A program made the position numbers and the translations under genes. Below, in pieces: positions 54,851 through 63,686 of a DNA stretch of 64,000 nt. The notes under the pieces were generated by a model. The model was not told the DNA's origin. It did not search any database and worked only from the letters and a program-made list of their open reading frames with translations. This stretch comes from an uncultured Tidjanibacter sp. (GTDB lineage: Bacteria; Bacteroidota; Bacteroidia; Bacteroidales; Rikenellaceae). How positions within the stretch are numbered: the first letter of the stretch is position 1; the number at the start of each line of letters is the position of its first letter. The stretch spans positions 186,001 to 250,000 of the forward strand of contig CANTVF010000003.1 of the NCBI GenBank assembly GCA_947852905.1, written 5' to 3'.

Positions 54851-54879
54851 ACTTTTGTACATCTGAATTGTGCGCCCGT
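54851..54879. repeat. Right terminal inverted repeat of the element
   Basis: It is the reverse complement of the left terminus over most of CGCACAATTCAGATGTACAA, with the core repeat ending 10 bases from the boundary. AAAAG (54880-54884) follows directly as the second target copy. Confidence 0.8.
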
Positions 54880-56343
54880 AAAAGGATTTTTTCTTTTGCA
54901 AGCGCATGCCTGCTCGCAGCAGCGGCGCTGACAGGCTGTAGCGAGGTGGAGACCGACTATCGGTATATCAACCTTGATATGGCTAACATTTCGTTTACCG
55001 GTGCAGGGAATATGCCTGTGACCATAAAAGTTTCGGCTACCGGAGCGTGGGAAGTGGAGCCGTCGGCATCGTGGCTTACGATAAGCGACAAAACCGATGG
55101 AAGCGTGACAGTTACCGCTGCCGATAACGACACTGAAAACGAGCGTGAAGGCAAACTCGTGTTTACCATGGGCGATGTTACCGAAGAACTTCCCGTCAAC
55201 CAGCTGCCTATGGAGACTGGAGGTTATGTATACCGTTATCCATCACATTTGGATATGGGGCTGGTGATGTCTCCCAGCGGTAAGTATGTCGGCGGTGAGG
55301 ATCAGGTACTTCAGGATGACGAAACGTTCAACTATCAGATCTGGATTTTCGATCTCGATACCGATGAATCGCGTATGGTTGCCGAAATACCGAATGCGAT
55401 GTACTTTCTGCAGCAGCCTCAGTGTATTTCCGATAATGGTGTCATATTCATAAGCGAACATCATAATGGAGGAACCATAGGTATCGACCTCGACGGAAAC
55501 TTTGTGATTCCTACAAAACCTGAAGGTTTCCAGAATGCTCCGAACGTACAGGGTACTTCCGCCGACGGTAGCATCTGGGTAGGTTACGGGCGCAATGTCA
55601 GCGGCGATGCCGGCATGTATTATCCGATAATCTGGGTGAACAACGAGGCCGAAACGTTGCCTATACCTGATAAGAATGCTCACGGCGCTCCCGTATCGAC
55701 CGGCTTTATGGCTCGCGGTTGCAGTCACGACGGTAAGGTTATCTACGGCAGTTCTTGGGACAATATGGAGAACAGCGCATGTTTCTGGAAAGACAACGGT
55801 AACGGTTACGAGTTCCATTGGGCTGGCGAACCCGACCGTGACCTTCAGATAGTGCCGTCTCTGGATGCGGAGGACAATCCTATCGAAGTTGCGCAGCTTT
55901 CCGGTCCGAAAATTTCTGCGGAACGTACTAATATAAGCCCGAACGGCAAATGGTTGTCCGTAACGTGGTGTAAGGAAACTTATGACGGTAATGGCGGTTA
56001 TTCCGAAGCCAGATTCCCGGCATTCATCGATCTCGAGACTAACAAGGCTTATCTGTTCGAGGATCTTCCCGGCGGCGCAAGACATGCGACGAATGACGGC
56101 TTGGGCTTTACCATAGACGGACTTATGACCAATAGCGGTAAGGTTATCGATATAGAGAACGGTGCTGTGTTGGGCAATATGTACGATTGGATTAAGGACA
56201 ATTACGGTATAGCTACCGGTCCCGGAAGTATCGTTTACATGACTGCCGACATGCAGAGGTTCCTGAGCCTTTGCCTCGCTTCGAGCGTATCCTCGGATGC
56301 TAAAACCACCCACTGGTTCGTAGCTCCCAAACCTGCTGAATAG
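54868..56343 (+). CDS. BACON-domain lipoprotein, paralogue 2, start region replaced by mobile element
   Basis: The frame is open from a TTG inside the element's right end (54868) and native from 54885. The product has 491 residues if TTG is used; it would still carry KRIFSFASACLLAAAALTGC with a lipobox Cys. The body is very close to paralogue 1: a BACON domain (INLDMANISFTGAGNMPVTI) and the same propeller-like motifs (SHDGKVIYGSSWDNMENS, ISPNGKWLSVTW). Its own promoter and ATG (50680-50822) are 4 kb away, and a terminator at 54762 blocks read-through. Expression is therefore doubtful, but the frame is intact, so the insertion looks recent or reversible. Confidence 0.83.
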   Translation: MCARKRIFSFASACLLAAAALTGCSEVETDYRYINLDMANISFTGAGNMPVTIKVSATGAWEVEPSASWLTISDKTDGSVTVTAADNDTENEREGKLVFTMGDVTEELPVNQLPMETGGYVYRYPSHLDMGLVMSPSGKYVGGEDQVLQDDETFNYQIWIFDLDTDESRMVAEIPNAMYFLQQPQCISDNGVIFISEHHNGGTIGIDLDGNFVIPTKPEGFQNAPNVQGTSADGSIWVGYGRNVSGDAGMYYPIIWVNNEAETLPIPDKNAHGAPVSTGFMARGCSHDGKVIYGSSWDNMENSACFWKDNGNGYEFHWAGEPDRDLQIVPSLDAEDNPIEVAQLSGPKISAERTNISPNGKWLSVTWCKETYDGNGGYSEARFPAFIDLETNKAYLFEDLPGGARHATNDGLGFTIDGLMTNSGKVIDIENGAVLGNMYDWIKDNYGIATGPGSIVYMTADMQRFLSLCLASSVSSDAKTTHWFVAPKPAE

Positions 56344-56385
56344 TCCGATACGGAGATATGAAGGGATGAATGTCCCTGAAATTAG

Positions 56386-56415
56386 ATACGCCGCGTACTA
56401 CTGTACGCGGCGTAT
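56386..56415. terminator. Terminator between BACON paralogue 2 and the LuxE-like gene
   Basis: A perfect 13-bp stem (56386-56398 with 56403-56415) with a 4-base loop, between convergent genes. Confidence 0.85.
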
Positions 56416-56485
56416 TCATTTGCGATGATGTGTTGGCAACGGTGACGCGTTATGTGCATCTGCCGGGAAGTCGGGTCGTGACGGA

Positions 56486-57448
56486 TCAATCTACCATGAG
56501 ATTGCAGCCTCGCGTCTGGGTTTTGTCCATTCTGCCGAGTATAGAGAACGAGCCGTCCGGATAGACTATGCCTGCGTCCTGCGTCTCCAGAAAGGCACAG
56601 GAGTGCAGGTTGGCGAGGTCCGTTATGTTGATTCCTCCACGCCGGCCAGCAGGGAGCCGTTCGAACGGATCGTTGAAGTCGCGGACGGATATTTTCATCC
56701 ACGGTGGAGTCGTGAATATGCCTTCGCCGAATGAATAAGCCTGCGATGTGAGTTCGGCCATTCCGTATTCCGAAGCTATTCTGTCCACGCCGAAACCTTT
56801 GCAGAGTATGGCATGCATCTCCTCTTTCGGCAACTCTTTGCGGCGGCCTTTCATGCCGCCCGTCTCCATTACTACGGTGTCGCGCAATACGGGCGCACAT
56901 TCTTCCGCCAGATCGAGCAGAGCATAACTTACTCCCAGCAGTATCTTTCGTTTCGGATCGTCGGCCATTCTGCGCAACAGTTCTGCGTGGTCGTGCAGAA
57001 AGAAGCCGCCGCCTCCGCTCTTTATCAGGTCGTCGGCCATGAATACGAGCGACGATCCCTCCCTTTCCAGATAACACGGCAACAGGGCGTAGAACGACCA
57101 TTGCGCAGGATCGCCGAAAAACATGGAGAAGGCCTTGCGCAACGTTTTGCGGTAATTGTCGAGTCTCTCAACATAATGTATCGCCGGGGTATCGCCGCCT
57201 GTGGTACTGCTGGTAAACTGCGCTTCCGGAGCTCCGGTACCGCAGTATACCTTGCGGCTTTTGAAAAGTTCTATAGGCATGTACGGGATATCGTCCGTCG
57301 TGCATACCTCGTCGGGCGAAACGCCTATGGCGGTGAGATAGTCGCGGTACGGAGGACATGCCTTAGCCTGAAAGGAGAAGATTTCCAACGCCGCTTTTTC
57401 GAATGCAGCGGCAGAGTCGATCGACAGTATTTCGTCTATGGAGTACAT
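56486..57448 (-). CDS. LuxE-family acyl-protein synthetase-like ligase
   Basis: The protein has 320 residues from ATG 57446-57448 (MYSIDEILSID). It has the adenylate-forming core FTSSTTGGDTPAIHYVER (phosphate-binding loop), VVMETGGMKGRRKELPKEEM and SEYGMAELTSQAYS, the pattern of LuxE proteins. LuxE activates fatty acids as acyl-AMP and holds them on a Cys; Bacteroidota homologues lie outside lux operons and probably serve in exopolysaccharide or lipid modification. The substrate is unknown. It follows trxB on the same strand but a hairpin separates them. Confidence 0.82.
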   Translation of the reverse strand: MYSIDEILSIDSAAAFEKAALEIFSFQAKACPPYRDYLTAIGVSPDEVCTTDDIPYMPIELFKSRKVYCGTGAPEAQFTSSTTGGDTPAIHYVERLDNYRKTLRKAFSMFFGDPAQWSFYALLPCYLEREGSSLVFMADDLIKSGGGGFFLHDHAELLRRMADDPKRKILLGVSYALLDLAEECAPVLRDTVVMETGGMKGRRKELPKEEMHAILCKGFGVDRIASEYGMAELTSQAYSFGEGIFTTPPWMKISVRDFNDPFERLPAGRRGGINITDLANLHSCAFLETQDAGIVYPDGSFSILGRMDKTQTRGCNLMVD

Positions 57449-57491
57449 GTTGTTGTCCGGAGTATGGTTGAATTTGAATCGTCGTAAATAT

Positions 57492-57525
57492 TTCGCGGAG
57501 GGTTTTTCACTAAACCCTCCGCGAA
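57492..57525 (-). terminator. Hairpin between trxB and the LuxE-like gene
   Basis: A perfect 14-bp stem (57492-57505 with 57512-57525) with a 6-base loop. It probably ends or attenuates the trxB transcript. Confidence 0.8.
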
Positions 57526-57645
57526 GCAGTTCGGATCGTCCGACCGTGCTATACACTCGTATTGTTGGTTCCGATAGCCGGCGGCGTGCGGACTTTTAAA
57601 AAATGACCGCAGTCGTTATATTGCACTTACGGTCGGGTCGTGCCG

Positions 57646-58581
57646 TTATTTCAGATCGTCGCCCATCATGAGGAACTTTTCGCAGTCCATAGCAGCCATG
57701 CAGCCGCTGCCGGCAGCTACGATTGCCTGACGGTAACGCGGATCGCGTACGTCGCCTGCAGCGAATACGCCGTCTACGCTCGTCATGCTCGTCCCCTCTT
57801 TGGTTACGATATATCCTTCGGGATTGAGTTCGAGTTTGCCTTTGAACAAGTTGGTGGCCGGCTGGTGGCCTATGGCGAGGAAGAAGCCCATTACGTCGAG
57901 CTGGCGGGTTGTACCGTCTTTCTTCTCTACAAGAACGCCCGTAACGCCGGAGTCGTCGCCGAGTATCTCCTTGGTCTGGTATTCGAACAGTATCTCGATT
58001 TTCGGATTTTCCTTGACGCGTTTCTGCATGATATGGCTTGCGCGCAATTCGTTGCGGCGCACTATCATGTATACCTTCTTGCATATGTTGGCGAGATAGC
58101 TGGCCTCTTCGCATGCCGTGTCGCCGCCGCCCACTATGGCTACTTCCTGATTACGGTAGAAGAAGCCGTCGCACGTAGCGCAGGCGCTCACGCCCATGCC
58201 TTTGAATTTGTTTTCGGAGGGCAGGCCGAGGTAACGTGGAGTGGCTCCCGTGGCTATGATGAGAGACTCGGCCTCTACTTTGGTCGCGCAGTCTATTGTG
58301 AGAATGAACGGATATGCGTTCAGGTCTACGTCGGTTATGATGCCGCGGCGGAACTCCACGCCGAAACGGGCTGCCTGTTTGCGCAGGTCTTCCATAAGCT
58401 GCGCTCCGGCAACGCCTTCCGGATAGCCGGGGAAGTTTTCGATTTCGGTAGTCGTGGTGAGCTGGCCGCCTGTCAGCATACCTTCGTAGAGCACCGGTTT
58501 TATGTTTGCGCGGCCGGTGTATATGGCTGCCGTATATCCGGCGGGGCCGCTACCCATGATGAGGCATTTGATCCTTTCCAT
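57646..58581 (-). CDS. trxB: Thioredoxin reductase
   Basis: The protein has 311 residues from ATG 58579-58581 (MERIKCLIMGSGPAGYTAAI, FAD-binding). The redox-active pair is Cys134-Ala-Thr-Cys137, the NADPH-binding GGGDTACEEA follows, and GVFAAGDVRDPRYRQAIVAAGSG is the second FAD signature. It reduces thioredoxin with NADPH and is central to redox homeostasis and oxygen tolerance. Length is standard. Confidence 0.96.
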   Translation of the reverse strand: MERIKCLIMGSGPAGYTAAIYTGRANIKPVLYEGMLTGGQLTTTTEIENFPGYPEGVAGAQLMEDLRKQAARFGVEFRRGIITDVDLNAYPFILTIDCATKVEAESLIIATGATPRYLGLPSENKFKGMGVSACATCDGFFYRNQEVAIVGGGDTACEEASYLANICKKVYMIVRRNELRASHIMQKRVKENPKIEILFEYQTKEILGDDSGVTGVLVEKKDGTTRQLDVMGFFLAIGHQPATNLFKGKLELNPEGYIVTKEGTSMTSVDGVFAAGDVRDPRYRQAIVAAGSGCMAAMDCEKFLMMGDDLK

Positions 58582-58920
58582 TTTATACGTCGTATGTGTG
58601 AATTGTTCTTGTGCTGCAAAGATAACCAATCCCTTCGGAATAACTATACGATATTAAACGTATCATGAAGCATTTTGAGTATCCGGTAACCGTGATGACG
58701 GAGGTTTGCCGGGGTATTCCGTCGCATGATTATGGAACTTAGTTGGAGAAAGTCGTTTAAATTTCATAACTTTAACGTGTATTTCCAGTGGCAGTTGCCA
58801 TAGTGAAATGATTTGCAGACGGTTAACCGGTCGAGGATGAAATCCCGTCCACCGGTCTGTGCGGCATGTGGGTTCGTGCGGTTGACCGTCGGGTATTGTT
58901 GTATAATTGAAGTAAATAAG
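58582..58920. promoter_or_regulatory. Divergent gap trxB / gpsA with promoter candidates
   Basis: CAAAGATA at 58617-58624 reads TATCTTTG on the minus strand, 36 bases before the trxB start. TAACTTTA at 58767-58774 is one base from the -7 consensus and may serve gpsA. Nothing else is recognised in 339 bases. Confidence 0.4.
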
Positions 58921-59937
58921 ATGCAGACTATGAAATACACGATAGATCCGAATGCCCGCTGTGCCGTGATAGGCGCAGGCAGTTGGGCGACGGCGATAGT
59001 CAAGATATTGCTCGAGAACGAACGCAAGATAGCGTGGTATGTCCGCGAACCCGAAATCAGGGAGAGCATAGCCCTGAACGGTACCAATGCCCTGTATCTT
59101 CAGGATGTGCATTTCGACGCGTCGCGTCTTGAGATATCGGGAGACGTGAACGAGGTAGTTTCCGCTGCCGACATAGTCGTGCTGGCCGTACCGTCGGCTT
59201 TCATAAAGGTGACGTTGCAGCCTTTGAAAGTGTCGTTGGAAGACAAGTTTATAGTATCGGCCGTCAAGGGTATCATCGCCGACGAATACGTTACCGTCGC
59301 CGAGTTCATGAACCGTACGTACGGGGTGCCGTTCGACCGTATAGGTATCGTATCGGGGCCCAGTCATGCCGAGGAGGTGGCCATGGAGCGTCAGACTTTT
59401 CTTACCATGGTGTGCAAGGATATCGACAACGCCCGTATTCTGGGCGGTAAATTCCGTTCGCGTTATATACATACGGTCTATTCGACGGATATATACGGTG
59501 TGGAATACGGCGCCGTGCTTAAGAACATATATGCCGTGGCCGTCGGCATATGTACCGGTCTCGGCTTCGGCGATAATTTCATGGCCGCTCTGATCTCGAA
59601 CAGTGCGATGGAGATGGAACGTTTCATGGCCGGTACCTATCCGGCCGAGAGGGATTTCAATGCGTCGGTGTATCTCGGCGACCTGCTCGTGACGTGTTAT
59701 TCCAAATTCAGCCGCAACCGCACTTTCGGAACGATGATCGGCAAGGGATATTCCGTGAAAAGCACCATGATAGAGATGACTATGGTCGCCGAAGGATACT
59801 ATTCGTCGGCATGTATAAACCAGATAAACAAACGGTTCGGAATCAGAATGCCTATAGCCGATACGGTTTACCGCATACTCTATAACAATGCGCCCGCAGC
59901 ATCGGCTTTCCGCAAGCTGATGGACGAGATGGTATAA
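58921..59937 (+). CDS. gpsA: Glycerol-3-phosphate dehydrogenase [NAD(P)+]
   Basis: The protein has 338 residues from ATG 58921; ATG 58930 is an alternative. It has the Rossmann motif VIGAGSWATAI, LAVPSAFIKVTL, SGPSHAEEVA and the catalytic Lys region GAVLKNIYAVAVGICTGLGFGDN, with ARGLTE-type residues diverged to YLGDLLVTCYSKFSRNRTFG. It makes sn-glycerol-3-phosphate for phospholipid synthesis. Length is normal. The strong terminator at 60031 follows. Confidence 0.95.
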   Translation: MQTMKYTIDPNARCAVIGAGSWATAIVKILLENERKIAWYVREPEIRESIALNGTNALYLQDVHFDASRLEISGDVNEVVSAADIVVLAVPSAFIKVTLQPLKVSLEDKFIVSAVKGIIADEYVTVAEFMNRTYGVPFDRIGIVSGPSHAEEVAMERQTFLTMVCKDIDNARILGGKFRSRYIHTVYSTDIYGVEYGAVLKNIYAVAVGICTGLGFGDNFMAALISNSAMEMERFMAGTYPAERDFNASVYLGDLLVTCYSKFSRNRTFGTMIGKGYSVKSTMIEMTMVAEGYYSSACINQINKRFGIRMPIADTVYRILYNNAPAASAFRKLMDEMV

Positions 59938-60030
59938 CCCGCGTACCGCGGCTACGATTTGCGGTCGGTGCGGTACCGTTTGGATAGCGGAACATATCTG
60001 TTTTGAATAACGGAAATCCGATAGGGATGT

Positions 60031-60060
60031 AAAGCCCGCCTTATGCAAGGCGGGCTTTTT
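60031..60060 (+). terminator. Terminator of gpsA
   Basis: A 12-bp GC-rich stem (60031-60042 with 60047-60058), 4-base loop and T run. Confidence 0.92.
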
Positions 60061-60452
60061 CGTTGCGTGGATTTGTCGGATGAGGGATTCGTATAGGCTT
60101 GAGGTTATCGATTATATCGGATTCGAAGTTCTTGTTACCTACATTTTCAGATGCTCCATTGTATTTCGACGGCTGGGCAGTATGCGCAATATAGACATGT
60201 GCATGCGATATACAGTTGATTTAATCTAAATAAACTGTATATCTTGTGTTATCCATTTCAATCGGTGGTATTTATTTCATATATTTGAAATAATTAGAGT
60301 AAATGATACATTGTTGTTCGCTGTCAATGTTTGTGACAATCGTGTGTGACAATTGGAAATATTTTCTGCCGGATGCTGTATGAATAATATATCATACAGT
60401 AAATCCGATAGTCGAAATAACCTAAATATTAACCGATTAATCTATTTACTAA
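60061..60452. promoter_or_regulatory. Leader region of BACON paralogue 3
   Basis: TATATTTG at 60280-60287, with TTTC at 60256-60259 (20-base spacer), is one base from a full TTTG-N20-TATATTTG promoter. The leader would be about 160 bases. No gene or stable hairpin is obvious in this AT-rich stretch. Confidence 0.5.
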
Positions 60453-61907
60453 ATGAAACGAACTTTGTTTTTTGCCGTATTCATATCGTTGGGTATGAGT
60501 ATATCGGTCGGATGCAGTACTAATGTCGTAGAGGAATACGAGTTTATCAGGTTGGATAAAGCGAATATCTCTTTCCTCGGAAAGGGTAACAGTGCTGTGG
60601 AGATAAAAGTGGAGGCTTCTGGCGACTGGAGCGTAGAGTCGTCGGCTTCATGGCTCAAGATCGAGGAACAAACGAATAACAGCGTAACTATCAATGTGGA
60701 TGACAACTATTCCGAGACCGAACGCGAGACCTCTCTCGTGTTTGCTCTTGGCGGAGCACGCGAAGAGTTGCGGGTCAATCAGCTGGTGTGTTCGGGCAAT
60801 TACCTTTACAGGTATCCGAATATATTCGATTTAGGGGCTGTAATGTCGCCTAACGGTCGGTATGTCGGAGGTATAGTGCCGGAACTGGTTGGGGATAATA
60901 CATGGATAAAGCATGTGGTTATCATAGATCTTGCAACCGATGAATGGCATTATGTGGCGTCGGAATACGATTCGCCGGAAATTTCGTTGAGCGCTCCGTA
61001 TGCCATTACCGATCAAGGGTTGTTTTTCGTAATGGATGCGAGTAAAATCGGTTTCGGCTCTGTAGGATACGATTTGGAGGGCAATGTGGTTTTTCCGAGT
61101 AAAGTGCCCGGTTTTCAGCAAGAAGGAAATGTACAGGCTGTGTCGGCCGACGGACGTACATGGGTAGGTTATGCTACCGATAAAAGGTTGGGAGACGGCG
61201 GATTGTACTATCCCGTAAAATGGGAGGATAATGTGCCTGTCGTGCTCGAAATGCCGGAGAAAAATTATCGCGGATATGATTTTTATATGGGAGGAATTAT
61301 GGCCAGAGGCATGAGTCATGACGGACGAGTGATTTATGGCACCTCGTGGGATGACAAGGACATGGGCATGTGTTACTGGAAAGACGGTAAGTTTGCATGG
61401 GTAGGAGAGGACCAGCGTACCATGCACGAGGTGGAGCTTGATACCGGAACGGGAAGCACTGTAACGGAAACGATAGTCGACGGTATGACATGCGGTGCCG
61501 AATTGACCAATATCAGTCCCAACGGTAAATGGATTGCAGGCACTTGGCGTGAAGAGACGGCACCGGGAATTGGTACGGAGTATCCGGGATTTTTCGATAC
61601 TGAAAATGAAAAAACATATATTTTCAGGGATATGCCGGGATGTCGTGGAGCGCATGCTACGGATGACGGAGTCGGATTCATCCATGGCGGATTCATGTCT
61701 AACACAGGTACCGTGGTGGATATAGAGGCAGGCGTTGTCTTAGGAACTATGAAGGAATGGATACAGGATAATTTCGGCATGGTCAGCGGCGACGGTACCA
61801 TAGTGTATGTCACTCCGGATAAGCAAACGTTGCTTAGTTTCGTAATCGAATTCAATGCCGTAGGACCTAGAACCGTTTATTGGTATATAACGCCGGACAT
61901 ACGTTAA
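60453..61907 (+). CDS. BACON-domain lipoprotein, paralogue 3 (diverged)
   Basis: The protein has 484 residues. The signal peptide ends SVGC (Cys21). The BACON domain (IRLDKANISFLGKGNSAVEI ... ELRVNQLV) and the propeller-like motifs (MSPNGRYVGGI, MSHDGRVIYGTSWDDKD, NISPNGKWIAGTW, VYVTPDKQTLLSF) align along the whole length with paralogues 1 and 2 but with more substitutions. Like the others it has its own promoter and a long leader, so each copy is a separate transcription unit. Surface location and ligand binding are inferred. Function unknown. Confidence 0.84.
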   Translation: MKRTLFFAVFISLGMSISVGCSTNVVEEYEFIRLDKANISFLGKGNSAVEIKVEASGDWSVESSASWLKIEEQTNNSVTINVDDNYSETERETSLVFALGGAREELRVNQLVCSGNYLYRYPNIFDLGAVMSPNGRYVGGIVPELVGDNTWIKHVVIIDLATDEWHYVASEYDSPEISLSAPYAITDQGLFFVMDASKIGFGSVGYDLEGNVVFPSKVPGFQQEGNVQAVSADGRTWVGYATDKRLGDGGLYYPVKWEDNVPVVLEMPEKNYRGYDFYMGGIMARGMSHDGRVIYGTSWDDKDMGMCYWKDGKFAWVGEDQRTMHEVELDTGTGSTVTETIVDGMTCGAELTNISPNGKWIAGTWREETAPGIGTEYPGFFDTENEKTYIFRDMPGCRGAHATDDGVGFIHGGFMSNTGTVVDIEAGVVLGTMKEWIQDNFGMVSGDGTIVYVTPDKQTLLSFVIEFNAVGPRTVYWYITPDIR

Positions 61908-61933
61908 AGTTTTTTTATTTGGGAGTTTTTTAC

Positions 61934-61968
61934 GACGGGGAGCCTGTTCATGGGTTTCCCGTCTTTTT
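61934..61968 (+). terminator. Terminator of BACON paralogue 3
   Basis: An 11-bp stem including two G-T pairs (61934-61944 with 61953-61963), 8-base loop and T run. Confidence 0.8.
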
Positions 61969-62288
61969 GTTGCCTTTTATTGTCGAAGTCGGATCGTAAG
62001 CGTTTTCTCATCTTCGTACCATGTGTTATGAGGTTTGTCCTGCTTGGTCGATAAAGCCCCGAATATGTGTCGGACAGTTGATTATTGCGGATTTTTAAAC
62101 CGTTTGAATGTACTTTATGTTAATAGGCCGATTTATTTTCATTACTTTTATGTACGCTCCAGTCCGATGACGGAATTGCCGTGTTTCCGCAGTGTGTGTA
62201 TTTACAGGCAAGTATGCCGGTATGAAGTCCGCTGTCTGGAAATAGGTCTGGAATGATCGATTTTGTTTAACATAAAACTGTTTTTATC
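61969..62288. other. Gap before the DUF4932-like gene
   Basis: These 320 bases carry no supported gene. A short + frame at 62035 has no conserved character. No full promoter match is seen. Confidence 0.4.
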
Positions 62289-63686
62289 ATGCGCAGATTA
62301 GTTTGTTTGTTGTTGTTCGTCGCCTTGGCGGGAACGTGCCAAGCCCAGTGGGCTGCAAAGGTGGATCCGCGTTTCGAACTTACGAGTATCGTGTTCCGGC
62401 TTGTAGGGGCACAGGAGTATTCCCAATGCGGTATTCCGTCGTATGCTGCCGATATAGACGAATATTTCGCCGATTATGCCGAACATCCGGTCGTTAGTTT
62501 CGCCCGTCAGATACGGGCGACCCACGGCATAGGTTATAATGCCGTATCGGGTACGGCCGACTGGCTCGTAATAGAGGACGGACATGTCAAGCTCAGTCCG
62601 GAATACGTGTTCAAGGAGGCAGCGAAAGCCGATTCGCGATGGACGCCTTCGCTGCTGAGACGTTACGTCAAACTGCTCGACGACTTTTACCGCGAGACCG
62701 ATTTCCAGAAGTTTTATGACAACCATGCCGAACTGTACCGTTATGCCGAGAGTCAGCTCGACAATCTTATGGCCGAGGTCGATCCCGAGTGGTTCGTGTC
62801 GTTTTACGGCAAGGAGTTCGGCGATCCGGACATATTCATAGGAATGTGCAACGGCCCCAGCAACTATGCACTCGTTTCCGGTTCGCGAAAGTCGGGTTAT
62901 GGAATAGTGGTCGGCTGTAACAGCGACAATAACGGTCGCCCCGCATACAATCCTTTGTTCCTTACAATCATACTGCATGAGTTGGGACATAACTTTTCCA
63001 ATCCCCTGTCGGAGCAATACTGGCCGGAAATGGAGGCTGCGGCGGATATCATCTATCCCCATGTAGCCGAAATCATGGCCATGCAGGCGTACGCCGATGC
63101 GCGTATCGTTACAGGGGAGTGGTTCAACAATCTTTGCGTAGCCATGTGTTACAGGGAGATGGGGTCTCCTTACTACGATTATGTGGTCAACGGTTATCAG
63201 GCATCCGGGTACGTCTGGATGAGACGTGCCGTAGAGTTTATGGACGAATTTTATGCGGATAGGGAACGTTATCCCCACATAAGCGATTTCATGCCGCGGA
63301 TAGTGGAGTTTTACGACAGTGTCGCGGCCGATTACGATGAGATAGAAAGGGAGTATAACGAGCAACTGCCCGCTATAGCTGAGATTACGCCTGCGGCAGG
63401 AAGTACCGTGTCCGCAGACGCTCTTCCTTCGGAACTCGTAGTGCGTTTCTCCAAACCTATGTCGGGCGGATACGGTGCAAATTGGGTGGACGACCCTCAA
63501 GTGATTGCGATACCTCTGGACGGCGGTTGTTACTGGCGCGACGAATGTACTCTGGTATATCCGCTGAAAACAGATCAGCTCGAAAGCGGCAAGACATACG
63601 GTCTGATGTTGCTCGGCTGGGCTTTCGTGTCGGCCGACGGGTATGCTTTGCCCGGTTACCACGACGTGACCTTTACGGTGGAATAA
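62289..63686 (+). CDS. DUF4932-like secreted metallopeptidase with C-terminal Ig-like domain
   Basis: The protein has 465 residues. The signal peptide ends near CQAQW. A zinc-peptidase motif HELGHNFSNP lies near residue 236 with Glu-rich MEAAADII downstream as a possible third ligand, in the pattern of DUF4932 proteins. The last 100 residues (ITPAAGSTVSADALPSELVVRFSKPM ...) form a bacterial Ig-like/SbsA-type domain. It probably acts in the periplasm or on the cell surface. The substrate is unknown. Family assignment is by motif and is moderate. Confidence 0.8.
   Translation: MRRLVCLLLFVALAGTCQAQWAAKVDPRFELTSIVFRLVGAQEYSQCGIPSYAADIDEYFADYAEHPVVSFARQIRATHGIGYNAVSGTADWLVIEDGHVKLSPEYVFKEAAKADSRWTPSLLRRYVKLLDDFYRETDFQKFYDNHAELYRYAESQLDNLMAEVDPEWFVSFYGKEFGDPDIFIGMCNGPSNYALVSGSRKSGYGIVVGCNSDNNGRPAYNPLFLTIILHELGHNFSNPLSEQYWPEMEAAADIIYPHVAEIMAMQAYADARIVTGEWFNNLCVAMCYREMGSPYYDYVVNGYQASGYVWMRRAVEFMDEFYADRERYPHISDFMPRIVEFYDSVAADYDEIEREYNEQLPAIAEITPAAGSTVSADALPSELVVRFSKPMSGGYGANWVDDPQVIAIPLDGGCYWRDECTLVYPLKTDQLESGKTYGLMLLGWAFVSADGYALPGYHDVTFTVE

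Larger units (their letters stand above)
50823..54879. mobile_element. 4,057-bp Mu-type non-autonomous element carrying protease/scaffold and capsid genes
   Basis: The ends are set by the interrupted gene: AAAAG occurs at 50818-50822 and again at 54880-54884, a 5-bp target duplication as made by Mu-like and some Tn7-like transposases. The 29-base termini (50823-50851; 54851-54879) form imperfect inverted repeats sharing CAATTCA-ATGTACAAA. Genes inside: 58-aa protein, capsid and protease (minus), a 90-aa protein and HTH protein (plus). No transposase, portal, terminase or tail gene is seen. It is either an internal-deletion remnant or a satellite that moves with help from a Mu-like phage. Confidence 0.82.
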
